64,000 bases of DNA from Cristatella mucedo. Lineage: Eukaryota; Bryozoa; Phylactolaemata; Cristatellidae. A program made the translations under genes and the position numbers. Position 1 is the stretch's first letter. Each line of letters begins with the position of its first letter. Shown here in pieces: positions 44,640-57,753 of this stretch. The notes beneath the pieces were generated by a model. The model saw nothing but the letters and a program-made list of their open reading frames with translations, did not search any database and was not told the DNA's origin. The stretch spans positions 556,501-620,500 of the forward strand of contig WPIO01000075.1 in assembly GCA_009760855.2 (NCBI GenBank), written 5' to 3'.

Positions 44640-45286
44640 CTCTGCGTGCTCAAAATTTAGCTGTCGTTTTTGACAGCTGCCAAAATTCAAAAGCTTCATT
44701 CAGACACTGTTTCTGAAATTAGCCATCACGCCCGATACCTATCTAAAATAAGGAGCTGTCTTTCACAGTGGCATGTAAAAACAAATTAACTAGCTCTTTA
44801 TTTCCGTCTTGGTTTGATTATTCTAATTCCCTTATGGCTGGGCAGCAAAAAAAGCGACTCGGCCACTGAAAATGGCTATTGCTGTGGCTGCAAGGCTAGT
44901 TTTCAAGTCCTGGAGTTTTGACGACGTATCTCCATCGCTATAAGAACTAGGGTGGCTGACGATTAATCAACTGATACAGAGCAGAGTTCTGACGATTAAT
45001 CAACTGATACAGAGCAGAGTTCTTACGCAGACCCACAAGGCCCGCCACGGCTCGGCTTCTTTGTACCTAGCTGAACTGCTGCACAAAATTCAATATCCTC
45101 GTGCTCACTGGTCCTGTATAGACAATCAATTAGCTGTTCTGTTCCTCCGATTTAAGACTGTTGGAGGCAGAAGCTTTAGATGTGCAGGTCCTAGACTGTC
45201 AAACTCGCTTCAACAATTCTTACGCAACGACAACTACTCTCCAGCTGCCGACTATGGCTCATCCTTTTCAGCGGTCCTGAGCTGCT
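44640..45286 (+). mobile_element. LINE (second family), post-RT region
   Basis: Plus-strand remnant beginning near AATTTAGCTGTCGTTTTTGA, decayed upstream, then a frame with LAELLHKIQYPRAHWSCIDN. It includes a 33-bp tandem duplication (44956-45021). It is interrupted at 45287 by an L2 and resumes at about 46068. Confidence 0.75.
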
Positions 45287-46067
45287 ACTTCAGCTTCATA
45301 ACATTGCTAAAATTCGGGCTTGTTTAGATAAAGATACCACGTCCAAGTTAGTTCATGCATTCGTGACATCCCGTCTCGACTTCTGAAACTCACTGCTTAC
45401 TGGCCTACCAGCATGTGCGATCAGGCGATTGCAGCTTGTGCAAAACTTTGCAGCTAGGCTTGTCTGTCGTGAGCGTCGCAGTTGCCACATTACTCCACTT
45501 CTCACCGACCTGCACTGGCTACCAGTAAAGCAACGGATTGACTTCAAGGTTTTGTCGCTCACTTTTAGGTCCCTTCATTCTATGGCTCCAGCCTATCTGT
45601 CAGATATACTACCCCATCAGGCCAAGCATCGTACCACCCGCTCCTCGGAATCCAACAGCCTAGAAATACCTCATACAAACCTTAAATCCTTTGGAGACCG
45701 TGCATTTAGTTCATATACTCCCAAAGTCTGGAACTCCCTCCCGACCTGCGTCAAAACAACCCCTGACCTGACCACATTTAAGAGGAACCTAAAAACACAC
45801 CTATTTAGGACAGCATTTAGTGGGTCCCTGTGATTCGTCTTTGATGTGCTTATGCGTGCTGACACTGTGCATGCTGCCACTAACCACATTTGCATGCTGA
45901 CCCTGTGTATGTCACCCCTAACCATATTATTCATCTCGTTTGTTTTTCAAGCATGATTTTACTTACCATTCAATTGCATTTCACTTTACAGCAAATGTAA
46001 AGCGCCTAGAGAGAGATTGAGTTCTCTGAGGGCGCTTTATCAAGTGAATTATTATTATTATTATTAT
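45287..46067 (+). mobile_element. L2-clade LINE, 5'-truncated, nested
   Basis: Starts abruptly at CAGCTTCATAACATTGCTAA and keeps an open 134-codon C-terminal frame (45429-45833: RRSCHITPLLTDLHWLPVKQ, then KVWNSLPTCVKTTPDL). It also has an intact 3' UTR, hairpin and (ATT)n. It sits inside the second-family LINE, so it inserted later. Confidence 0.85.
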
Positions 46068-46276
46068 TACTTATATAATACTCACTACCTCAACGGCTCT
46101 CTTGACTCTGCTATGATTCCTATTGTCTCTTTATTACGTGATATGAAGTATGTTGGCTACTGAATGCGTACCGAAAGCAGCTTAGGCTGTGAGTGTGCTA
46201 TAAAAACACTTTTCTCCGTAATGACCACGTAGTCTTTATGGCTTTGTGAAGTTACAGACAGAGATACATTACATAA
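46068..46276 (+). mobile_element. LINE (second family), tail
   Basis: Continuation of 44640-45286 after the L2 insertion: ACTCACTACCTCAACGGCTC through the GAGATACATTACAT tail. The stretch 46280-46625 shows no feature that I can support. Confidence 0.7.
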
Positions 46277-46625
46277 CATTCTCCTTCCTCTTTCCTACTC
46301 TTCCACTTTGGAATGCTCTCGGCGTGCCAATTCAATGAAATCAAGACGAAACGGCATTATCAGCCTCTTCCGGCGTCTCTCAGTCTTGATGCCGCACAGC
46401 ATTGGACGGCTGCTAAGTTCAATTCTACCGTATTTTAGCAGTACTCCAAACAACAACAAAAAATCCGCTACATTTAACAAATAAAGATGAAATGACTATA
46501 ACTCACTTGGTTTGTAGCGAAACCCGAACGAAACCACCGATAGCACGCACAGCTTACTTACTGGCCACGGGAAGGATAAATGCCGTCGGAATTCTCTTAC
46601 CCGTCAGACACAGCTGGGGGTCCCC

Positions 46626-46989
46626 AGATCGGTGGACCCGTCGGCACAACTCATGTGGCGAGCTGGGCCGGCCGAGTTGGCGTGGCCAGACGAACGAACA
46701 AACAGTCGCCACGGCGGCACAGGCGCGCCCGACAACTATAAGGTGCAGCATTTATCATCTCACCACAATCAGGCGCTTCCGTTTCATGCAAGCAACTTAC
46801 GTCAGCTCTAAAAATAAGCACGAATTACTACTCGAGCTGCAACGACCAGTAATGGCAGGGAGCAAAACCGAGACGATTCAATTACGCTGGATCCAACACT
46901 TATTAACTAGGGGGTGGGGCGTTAGGCCGGACTGGAGTGCTAACTAGGCCGTATCTGGCCTAAAGGTTGGAATTTGCCGCCGAACTCTG
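46626..46989. mobile_element. Second, diverged hAT copy, opposite orientation
   Basis: The right end, read on the minus strand, begins CAGAGTTCGGCGGCAAATTC and matches the ends of the hAT in units B and C, as does GGCGTGGCCAGACGAAC inside. The left end (about 46626) is uncertain and no clean 8-bp duplication was found. The 151-codon plus ORF (46492-46947) lies across it and is not credible as a gene. Nothing was recognised at 46990-47880. Confidence 0.55.
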
Positions 46990-47879
46990 ACATAGAACTC
47001 TGACTAGGACCGTCTGCAGTAGACTGAACGAACCATATAAGGGAGCAACGGGTGGCGCGGTTGTAAGGTTGAGGAAAAAGTTCGTGTGCGGTGATTCAGT
47101 TATTAATTTAATGAAGTAATGATTTAACGAGTTTTATAATTACTTAATGAAAAACACGACGCACACACGTACTCCTCGACCATTGGATTGTAGAATTGCT
47201 GCTGATACTGAAATGATCTTATGCGAATATTTTAAAAGCGCCACTGTGACAACTTGCCATCGAGCTGACATATCAGCATGGCGCAGTCGTGTAGACACCA
47301 AAGAAAGCACTGCTATTTTCTGCTAGATCCAGGCCGTCCTGCAGAAATGTAGACCTCCAAAGTTCCATCTTGCTAAGACGTGCGGATTCACTACGCCTAT
47401 TCCGGCGTCAATTAAACGTCGTAAGTTGCAGCTACGGTATCGGTTGGCTCAGATGACAAGTTCTGTAGCAAGTTGCCTGAAATAGACAGAGGTGCTGGAG
47501 CCGATAGAATGCTACCCTTTTAATACGGAAGGCCAAGAGCGTTCTCCTAATTCAACGAGCCTCTAGTAGACGGTACACCTGAGTGTTTGAGCGATCGATC
47601 TTTTGGTTGGTCTTGATTTTTGCTCCAGACTCACTCGGAGGCGAGACTCTGGCTAGGCGACTGGTCTCTGTGAGAAGATATAGTGAATTGTGTGTGTGCA
47701 GGCGTTAGCGCCGTGGAGCTTTGAGCTTGTTGTACTGGCATGTTGTTCCAGCGAAATTAATATTTTGCCGAGCGTTTGCCGAGCTTCTCGTTCGGGCACT
47801 TTGGGGTGGGCGATCGCGAGACGATGTCCGTCGGCTTGATTGATCCAGTCACCACGCACATGAAAATCAGAGTTTCCAT

Positions 47880-48202
47880 CTGCCTGCAACTTTCTTGGTC
47901 ATTTGATGATGATCATCGGACCTCTGGCCCCTCAATCTTGCCGAACACTCCCAGGGTGCCAACAGGCTATTCTTCCGGAGCGCGAGTTGGGGGATTGCAA
48001 ATCGGACGCTCTCTTGACGGTTAACACTTGCAGAGTGAAGAAACGCGGGCGTCTGCCGAGCGGCGATGGCTATGCCACCGCTCCGCCCCGCCCAACGCTC
48101 CGGTCGACGAGCGTCCCCCACCGGCCGACCTCGCCGACGCCGCCACGGCGGAGAGGCGCGCCTATCGCTTCGAACTCGAAAAGCTGCTGCAGCTGCGTCG
48201 GA

Positions 48203-48250
<48 letters not shown>

Positions 48251-48430
48251 TGGGGTGCGGCGTTTGAGACCTCGTCGCTTAAACTCGCGAACGAACGGGC
48301 CAACGAGCTCTCTCGTCTCGCTTGTCCGCCGAGCTTTGCGCTCGGAAATCTGAGCTCGACGACGGCGGCAACGGCGTTCGCTGCGGTGAGCGTGAAAGCG
48401 AGGTCGGCGATTGTAGACTGTAGAATTTAA
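47880..48430. promoter_or_regulatory. CpG-rich block with (GGC)n
   Basis: Paralogue of 13440-13850. It contains a GGC run at 48202-48250 that is not in the other copy, producing poly-Arg, poly-Gly or poly-Ala frames. It lies beyond the 3' end of the GT92 gene, so it is not that gene's own promoter. It could serve a neighbouring gene or a divergent transcript. Function is inferred from CpG density only. Confidence 0.35.
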
Positions 48431-49221
48431 GGACAAATAATGGCAGGTATATGCCACAAACACATTTACTCAAAATGCTAAGGAAATCGCTGCGATTTCC
48501 GAGCACCTTTGCTTTTGCGACCTCGGCTGTTGCATATTTCATGTTTACACGTTTCGAAGAAAAACGAACGAATTCGAGTCTGGATTTCTTATTTATTCAG
48601 AAGTAAACAAATTAAAAAGAACGTAACGTACATTAATGCGGAATTCAAACAAAAATGACCTCGTCAGTATTAGAAGTGGGCATGCTTTTGAGAAATATGA
48701 CTATACGTTAAATTACTACCATGAAATATCTCCCACGTTTCGTCCCCCGCCATAATTATCGCTATACTGCCCTTGGTTGCGGCGTTTGAAGTTCATCGAC
48801 TCCCGGAGGAAGCACTCACCTTGATTATCTGAGCGAGGTGAGTGTTCTTGAATTAACCAAGACGAGAATCAATGATGTGGACTTTGAACGCAATCCTGCA
48901 GCACCTTGCGTACTTCTTTACGATAGTCTCAAGCAGCTCCGGATAATTTTCGACCTTGTGATTGCCCATAAAACGCTAACCGCTTCCATGAAGTTGGTTC
49001 AAGATGCTTTATACTTAACGGTAGGCAACTTCAATGCGCACAGATAAATTGTCTTCGACCCCACAAAGACGCCGGAAGTGACCTTTACCTCAGATACCTA
49101 TATCAGGTAAACCTGTCGACGTTGCTTGAAGGAATCCTTCAATTGGAGTTTTGAAGAACTATTTCGTCAGATCCTATGTAATCTGAAGTGATGGAAATCG
49201 ACAACTTCCGGGTCCACCAAT

Positions 49222-49390
49222 AGCTTCAGAAGTAATGACCATGAGGAAAGGTGCTCGCTCTTCACAATCTGAGTACTAGTTTCGAGCCCTGCAGTAGGCG
49301 ATGCTTTATTGCCCACTGACTGCGAGCAGTGGCGATAGGCCGTTAAGGCTCGTACACCGCTATGCAAATGAGGCTGCCGAATCAGCTAAC
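49222..49390 (+). mobile_element. tRNA-derived SINE, second family
   Basis: B-box-like ACTAGTTTCGAGCCCTGC and the body TTATTGCCCACTGACTGCGA. The A box is degraded. Same insertion as 15550-15709 in unit A'. Confidence 0.65.
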
Positions 49391-50642
49391 CTTCCCATAC
49401 TCTTTGAGTTCCGCCGAGTCAGCAAGAGGAAGAGACGCTCCTACTCGCTCCTAAGGCGGAGCAGCCTGGCTCCAGGAGGAGCAACCAGTGAAGAGCAAAC
49501 TAGGTCATCTCGGTGACGTAGCATCCGCTGATTTAAGACTTGTTCACTGTCGATGCAAGCTCCACTGCTTCAGCCTTGAAGTCAAAAGCTCGACTTTGGC
49601 ATCGTCGGGAGCGAGTTCTCTGATCAAGTTGTTCAGTTAGTTGAGCTAGTCTGGAGTGCTCTTATCCGCTCCATTTCCAAAGATATCCTCTGTATCTGCA
49701 AAGAGACTTCCAAGCTCTCTCACACGCAGCCCGCTCCATGAGACACCCACCCTTCTATTGGCTGCTAGAGTTCTACTTAGCTCGCAGCTGAGAGATAAAA
49801 CATTTAAAAAAAAAAGAGCATTGAAACTGAGGCAGTGAGTATCGCCGTAGCACAAAGCACTACTGGCTTCCTTCGCGTGCACACATGGAGCTATCTCAAA
49901 TTTAGGCGCGAGGCTCAGGTTGACTAGTCGTCTGTTTCGCCCAAGTGGTAGGCTAAATCTTGCGGGAATAAAATGAGAACAACTTCACTACACTAGTACA
50001 CTGTAAAGTTGTCCAGTGATGTCTAATTCCTCGGATTGCACTTGAATAGGCGATGGTTATAACACCTTTAAACTTCTCTTAGTTGAATAAGAATTAAAGC
50101 AGCATGACGCTTTTTAAAATTCAGCAACGTCTGCATCCAGTCAACAAAAGGGAACGATAGAATTACGTGTTTTCTCGGCCCCGGCGCTAAAAGATCGCTT
50201 TTATTTTAGAGATTGAGACAGCAAGTTTTCAGATGAACAATTCAAATGAACAATGAACAAGATGAACATTTGATCCCAGTTTCTTAAAAATTGTAACTGT
50301 ATGCAGTCAGGACTCTGAACCACCTAAAAACGTGTTTAAGCGTTAATTGCCCGTGTTTTCCCTGACGCGAGTTGCTATTTTCCCATGGTCTGAGATAAGC
50401 TGTCTCGACTTAGATCTCGCTTAGGCTCTGCCCTTACCAATGTACCAATGTTGATGCTCTACGGAAGTCGTTTTAATGGGCCTATTAAACTGATTGCCAC
50501 GTCAACTCAAAGTCGCACGAGCTGTCTTCGTCCCACGGACTGATTGATCAACAGCGGGACGCCTAACAAAAGACAGTAATTTGAAAAAGCTTCACGGAAA
50601 TACAAAGAGTGAACTGCCATGCAACCGTCCTTAGCTACTTAC

Positions 50643-50964
50643 CATTACCGAGAGTAGGGCTACTGTCTTGGTGTCATCACCCGGTGTGTATGCGTGCTGC
50701 TTACGCATTCTGCGAAGGAATGGCTTGCAAGCCCAGATTAATGATTCTGCTAGGTTCTCGGGCTTGACGAATCTCTTTCCAAGCGACAGAGATGCTTGCA
50801 TTATAATCTTGGTCTGCGGCACATAGTTCGAGTTGTTCCACATAATATCCAGGCGAAAGAGGCGGACGTACATCTTGGTCTGCTGCAAATAGTGGTTTAG
50901 TTGAGTGAATGCCACACGGGCTTGTGTGGAAAGTTCGCCGAAACCCGGGTTCATCTCTGGCAGG
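50643..50964 (-). CDS. GT92 copy C, exon 5 (tentative)
   Basis: Open frame between AG at about 50965 (or 50957) and ATG|GTAAGT. The encoded MNPGFGELSTQARVAF and LESLIWACK-like parts match copy B closely. See the B exon for the doubt about its place in the protein. Confidence 0.45.
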
Positions 50965-53900
50965 CTTGATAATATCAAGTTTCCGTGTCTTATTAAAGCT
51001 GACTTAGGCTATGAGCCTTAGACAGCCTGCTTTCTCGAGTTGGTGCACGCGCATTCTTGAGATCCGCATATTGGTCACTAGTTATCTGGAAATATATGCA
51101 AGGAATTAGGAATACAATGAATGCGTGAATGTAAATTGCCTTTCAGGTTTCACAATGTTTTATGAAAAATGCAGACGCATCTCGCTTTTCAGCTGGACAT
51201 TTTTGGCCACAAATAGTATCTGCACAGTGAGAAAAAGTGCATGAATGAGCTACATTGGGTGGACCAAGGAATGTATGTAAGGACGAGACAACTAGCCTCG
51301 ATCAAGTGGCATTGCTCGAGTCACTGTCATGGGTTCTGGTCAGCGGTCAGACATACGCCGTACCAAAATGACCTAGTTTATGCAATGATCACAGCCCACA
51401 CGCAGAATCACTTATCACCTTTTAGAAATATATTTGATTCCTAAACAGAAGACAATTTCAACCGTGTTGCGTATTGCAAAGTTGAATTCATTCGCTCTGA
51501 CAATAGGTTGCTGTAAAAGCACATTTTTAAATCCACTCGTTTCGCCTCAGACTGCTGAGACTGAGGTATCATATGACTCCGATAGTGCATCAGCACTCCC
51601 AAGTCTGATGGCAGCACCACAGTGCTGTACCCACTGAGCTCGACCGCTCGATGCGTCCACACGTCGTGCAGTCTCTCTGGACGGTAGATGATTTTCGAGC
51701 GCTCGTCAACACCGAAATGCCAGTCGTGAAACAACAGTCGCTTAAAGTAAATAGGCGCGGTAGCCTCGAGCGGCGCCTGGCCGGTGACGTTCCTGTAGTA
51801 GTCGCAATCGTGCGTCGTGTCAAATGAGTAGAGTCGGTGGAGGAACATGAATGCGGCCGTGTCGTTCCGCTCCACCAGTCGCAGCGTCTCAAGCCAGCTG
51901 CTGTTTGTCATGAGGACTTCGTCGACGTCCATCTGGGCGACGTATTGGGCCTGTGATGTAAGATGGTCAATCATGCGTAAATCGTCATGGTTCCCTCGTC
52001 ACCAGACTCACTGAAAAAAGCTGGATTCACGACAAGCATCGTCAAGTCAAATCTTTGCGACTTGCTAAATTTGTAATGCCTGGAACACCGTTGCTAAACC
52101 GTGTCAATTTATGACGAATAAAATTGTCACACGGCATCATTATTAGAGATATTATAGGTCATGTTATCTTACAACTATTACCCGGTGTGGGGAAAGTCGT
52201 ACTTGAATCTTATCGACGTGAATCAGAGTATGCCAAAACTGAAATAGCTCAGCTTGCTACAATTGTCGTTTTTTATCAACTAACTGATTTGCAAAATTAC
52301 CGAATGAGAGTAGTAATTCGTAAGTTGCTTCCATTGGGAGCGGACATTTTTCCAACATCGTGAAGCATATTCATGATGACGGCAGTTGATCACTCAACCT
52401 AATCCTGCTCGATCGACTATCCAGAAAGAGACTTTCGTGGGTTTTTCGCTGTAGCCAATTATTGTCTATGAAAAAGGTTTGTTGTAGTGACTTAAGTCTG
52501 TTTTCACTCATACAGAAAATTAACGCGACCATGTGAATAACATAGTGCCCTCGTTTCTAGGTATTACTTGCATCAACGTACACATGTTACTACGTTCAAG
52601 TAGAAATAAATAAACTAATGGTCGGCTGACTTAAAACTATCACTTATAGCGATGGAATAGGTATTGCTACTATCACAGCTTCTTGCAGATAGCCGCCTGA
52701 CAAGATTGCATAAGATAAGACTCAAACCCACCCACTCATTTGGTCGTTCATGCCATGCTTTGGAGATGTAACAGGGAATCGAATATGGGTTAAAGAGCGT
52801 GCGTTCGACAGTTGTCCGAATTGGCATCCCTGTATCGTGGTAATACCTGAAGACAGAAAGTTCATTTAGAAAGTAGTAAAATACACACCTAAAGTATTCA
52901 ATATTTGAAAGCAGCGATACAAACTGATTCACAAAATCAAACATGTGTTTGAAGTGAGTACATGTAGCAAGACTCAGTTTTAAACACCTAATGCTAATCT
53001 ATCGTGTGTTAATGCCTCTATTTAGAATTTGTATTTAGTATTCATCAAAGCTCTTCAAGCAGTTAATGGGCACGCTTCTGCCGCTGACTGAACAATAATT
53101 TTTTTTTTGTAGGGCCCATTCATCTCTTGCAAACTTTTATTCATATTTAGCGACCAATCTACTATCTTCCATATTTTGGTCTTGCGACGTAATCTAATTA
53201 ACTAGCATAGGCGTGTATATTATAATGAGCGACAATGTATTCTTTTCCGCGACTGTTGAACGACACTTGAAATGAATTGGGCTGACCTGATGCTGCCAAC
53301 ATCAAACGACGTGCTATGCTCACCTCATCCATGTTTCTGTACATGCAGTCTGCCTGCACGATTTGTTGGTTGTGATATAGAGTCTTGTCTGGGTAAACAG
53401 AATGCCACTGCACAACTTGCACTATGCCCAGTTCCTGATACGCCTGAAGTAGTGTCTCCCAGTCTTTTGGTATGCTCTCGATGTAGAAATAAAATTTCTC
53501 CGCTCCAAGAATCCTGTGCATTTCCATGAACCCAATCAAGGAACCAGATCTAAAAGTGTTATTGCAGAAGAAAAGCGATATGTTTGGAATTAGTCTGCAG
53601 CCCATAAAGTGTGCTATAACATCGAGGATTGTTGATCGACCCATTAATTGCATGGTGCAGCAAATCATATCAATTACTCGTGCAAAACATTGTTAATAAA
53701 ATGTTAAGATGTTTATTTGTAGTTTCCGATTCACTTTGGTATAAGTTGCTCCTGTTTTGGCACAGCTAATGAGATGTTGCTACAGCGGAGAAGAGCAATT
53801 CTCAATGCGTTGTACATACGTACCAAGGATTCTTGGTTTTTATGAATATGCAAATGACACAGGTAATTACAAAGAGCATTCTGATCTTTTTTTGAGCATG

Positions 53901-56900
53901 CTGTTTAAGATTCATTTTTGGTTCAGTCTACAGTAAGAAAGCCAGAAACATTCGATACTATAACTAGTTTGGCATTCATATAGTAGTTTTAAACTTACCA
54001 GTGACTAGACAGAGAGGCAGGCAGAGATAAATTGTAGCTGCGAATGGTACCAAGTGCATCAAAAGCCATAAAGTAAAGCTTGAATGCGACTGGTCTACAT
54101 TCCGATAATGTTACGTTTTCTCTGAACGTTTTATTTCCGCAAGCATACAGAACGAAATCACCAAGATCGTCATAACCAGCAAGTTGGCATGCTTACTGAG
54201 AATTGACATCTCACAGAAATTCAAAAATTTGTTTCACCTGGTTGTTTCCTGACACGGAATTACACGTTTTCCGACTCCATCCTTGTAATAACAAATTATA
54301 CCGGTATTTTCTCGCTGTCGGTCCTTATTGCTTAGAAACGACCGGGACAATTTTAAGGGAGCTGTACATTGTTAACCTTCTTTTCATAATGAAGCAAATT
54401 GGATGAAGATTAAGTCATATACCAAATCCAAAGCAATTATTACGAAGAAAAAATTTTAATATTAGCATAAACTTTATGTCTATCTATCTGCCTACTAATA
54501 AAGTCTGAAAACTCTATTTCATAAGGACAATATGTGCCTGGGCTTTGATCATCGTAAAATGAACTTAAAAGTCTTGCTCGTCATAATATAAACCTATACA
54601 TAAACCTCAGAACGTCGGCAAGGATCCGGATGAAATATTCGGCTACAACAACATGATAGTGCTGATATTGCTACTTCAGAGGTCGGCAAACTGCGGCTTC
54701 TAGACCAGATCCGGCCTAGCAAGAGCTGCAGTCCGGCATAATGGCCCCCTAGTTGTTTATCGATGGATCCGTAGCCTACTTAAGTAGTAGCAGTTTTCTT
54801 ACCCTTCGCTATAGAGGTACTTTGACTTGCGAGTATCCCAATTAGTGAATTTACGAGGCACGAGCCGTCGTCTCGCGGCCGCTTTTCGCTTGGAGTTGAG
54901 AGCTAACTAACATTGTGCTCGATTTTGCATCGCCCATTTCGCATTGCGATCTTAGAATTGCGACTTTTCTTGGGGCGCGGCTAGCGTCGGCGGCCCTTAG
55001 CCGTGCCGGATTTTCGCCAGAAAGTGTTCACGCAGAGATCGGAAAAATCCGGTCTTCATGCCAGGTGGGCCCTAGCCTAGCACTTCAGACCAGCCTAACG
55101 CCACCCTAGTTATTTATAGTTGGATCCGGCCTAATTAGTAATTATATTAATAACGATACAGTGATATAGTGCCCTGGATAGAACTCAGTCTCTTTCTAGG
55201 CACTCTACATTAGCTGCAAAAGAAGCACGATCAAATGGTTCGCAGTTGAATTGTCGCGATTTCGTTCCCCTCCATTGCAGCCGGTTGCGTTCAAAATGTT
55301 GCCCGCGTTTATTTTTAGAATTAATGCCATGCGCCAGCCTGAACAGAAGCGCATGGCCTTGTTGGGGCGACGCACGGCGTACATCCCTATAACTGTCGTG
55401 CGTGTCTGTCTGTGCGTCAGCGGCTGCGGCTCTTTCTTTGTTTGCTAGTTCGTCTGGCCACGCCCACTCCAGCAGGCCAGCTGGGTGGGCGTGGTTTCTT
55501 CTGGCCCAGTGCGCCTTCTTGACCTCCTGAAATGGCCCAGTGGTCCGAAACATTTAGCGACCTCTGTGCTACTTAATGGTGCGCGCGCTAAAAGTAAATA
55601 GCTTGAACTCATCTCGGCTAAGATCTACTGCCGGGATCTGGGTTGGGTACCATATTTTGGCACTGAGAGTGAAACCGTCGAGTCGGCTAGCGAGTCGCTC
55701 TCGCTGCCTCGGCTAAGTGACTGGATTTACCGTTCTAAATGAATATTAACTCATAAGAAATCGCCTCCATAGTCAAATTTTTCTGCTGCATGACAACGCA
55801 GAAATTCCGGACAGCTGAAATAAGGATACCGCAATGTAATTTGTCTCTGCATTCTATTCATTTTCAGTGCGATAATAACTTGCTGCATGTCTAAATACTC
55901 TCTTGCCCCGATTTATCCGAAAGATTTAATTACCTGAATTCACATCATTACCCAACTTCCCTTGAATGCATGCTCAGGAGTTTGATACCAAACCGTGACA
56001 TTGGTTGGTCCATGACCCCTGTACAAAGCCAAATGTAAAGCGCCTAGGAAGAGATTGAGTTCTCTGAGGGCGCTTTATCAAGTGCATTACTATTAATATT
56101 AATAAAGCTAATTAGGGGTAAATTAAGGGAAACCCACATTCTTTGCAAACATTCCCTGTCGTGTGCTTCCAAAGCGTGAAACGTACAACAGACTGAAAAA
56201 TAAACTTCTCCCAGTTTGATGAGATTTAACGGTATAGAAGGCTAAGTCAGCTTCTCGCTGTCTCTCAATTTTCCTTTTCTGCTCTCTCTCTCTATGTCTC
56301 TCTGTCTCTCTCTGTCTCTCTCTCTCTCTGTCTCTGACTTTCTCTCTCTCTCTGTCTCTGACTTTCTCTCTCTCTCTCTCTCTCTCTCTCTGGGACCATC
56401 GATTATAAGCCAGAGCTGCAATAATACGGCAGGCTCTAACTAATCAATTCCCGTGCGTCTTGTCTTTAGACGTATACGGTGCCTATTAAAAAATTAACAT
56501 TCCAAGAGGTACTATATTATGTTGTATCATTAATGTCACACTGAGTATCTAAATTTGGCCATTAATTGATATAAAATGTAGAATTAGGTCAAGATTCGCT
56601 CAAGGATCCATTTACCTTCTGTCTCCGAAGAGTGGCGGTACGCACACAGCAAATTGATGCTTATGCTGCTTTGGTTGAACAACCTCCATCGTTGGACACG
56701 ACGATTCACCAGAGCACGATCGGTCCATTCGCAGAAACGACACAGCGTACGGTACAGCCTCAGCTTCTCCTGGCGTGTCGCAATAATATATTACGCCAAT
56801 ACGCCTACGAGAATTCGACCAATACTACCATTGCATAAAAATAAATTAGCAGACGAGGCTTTGTTAGATCATACTGAACAGATACATCCGGCAGCCTCTC

Positions 56901-57715
56901 GAGTAAATTCCAGCTCCGCAACTTTACTGACAACAGCTTTTAGCTTAATAGCTAAAGCTGATTTTTTACGGGAAAAAACACATATACCAGCCTTCTTTAC
57001 GTAGCAGCAGCAGAAAAGCATCAGCGGTTTACAAACGCTTTTAGTGGGCTAGTAAGGATTGCGCACTCCAGGACCAAACCCTGTGACTTGGGTCGTAAAG
57101 AGCGAGCATCTTATTCCCGAATGCAATTCGATCAGCTAGTAACGTCTCAACGGAAATAAAACTTCCCCGTGACCTGCTCACGCTGCTGGAGGTCGTTTAT
57201 GACGAAGTTGGATTGTAATGGCTTTTTATTGGTTGACACTTAGTTTCTCCTTGGCATATGAACTGAAATTACGAGAGCAGGGAGAATTCACCTTTTAACA
57301 TAAATCGAAAAACAGTCAGAATGTGTTGGGCTGGTCGATTGACTGCAACTGCAACGGTTCCTGCTTGTAACTGCACCGTATGCTTCTTAAACCGTCTCGA
57401 CTAATTGTTTGCAGCATGTGACCAGTTAATTTGGGAAGTGAATTTTTTCGAGAGTGCTACAAAGATGTATAATTACTTTTATTATTATGCTGATATAATA
57501 AAAGAAACGAGATCTTGTTGGGTGATGCGCTCGTAAAATAAACGGCAAATGGTTCATCCCTTTAGCCACGATTAAATAACGTTGCTCAGGTTTGGCCAGG
57601 TGGTTAACATGCTCGTCCCGACTGAGGTGTGGCCTGAGGGGATGGGCTCCAGCCCCGCCGGGTATGTGAAGCGCCTGAATAAAGATTAAATTGTCTGATG
57701 ACGCAATGCAAATCA

Positions 57716-57753
<38 letters not shown>

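Noticed and set aside
46492-46947. 151-codon plus ORF
   Set aside because: It overlaps the end of a hAT-like element and has no coherent domain.
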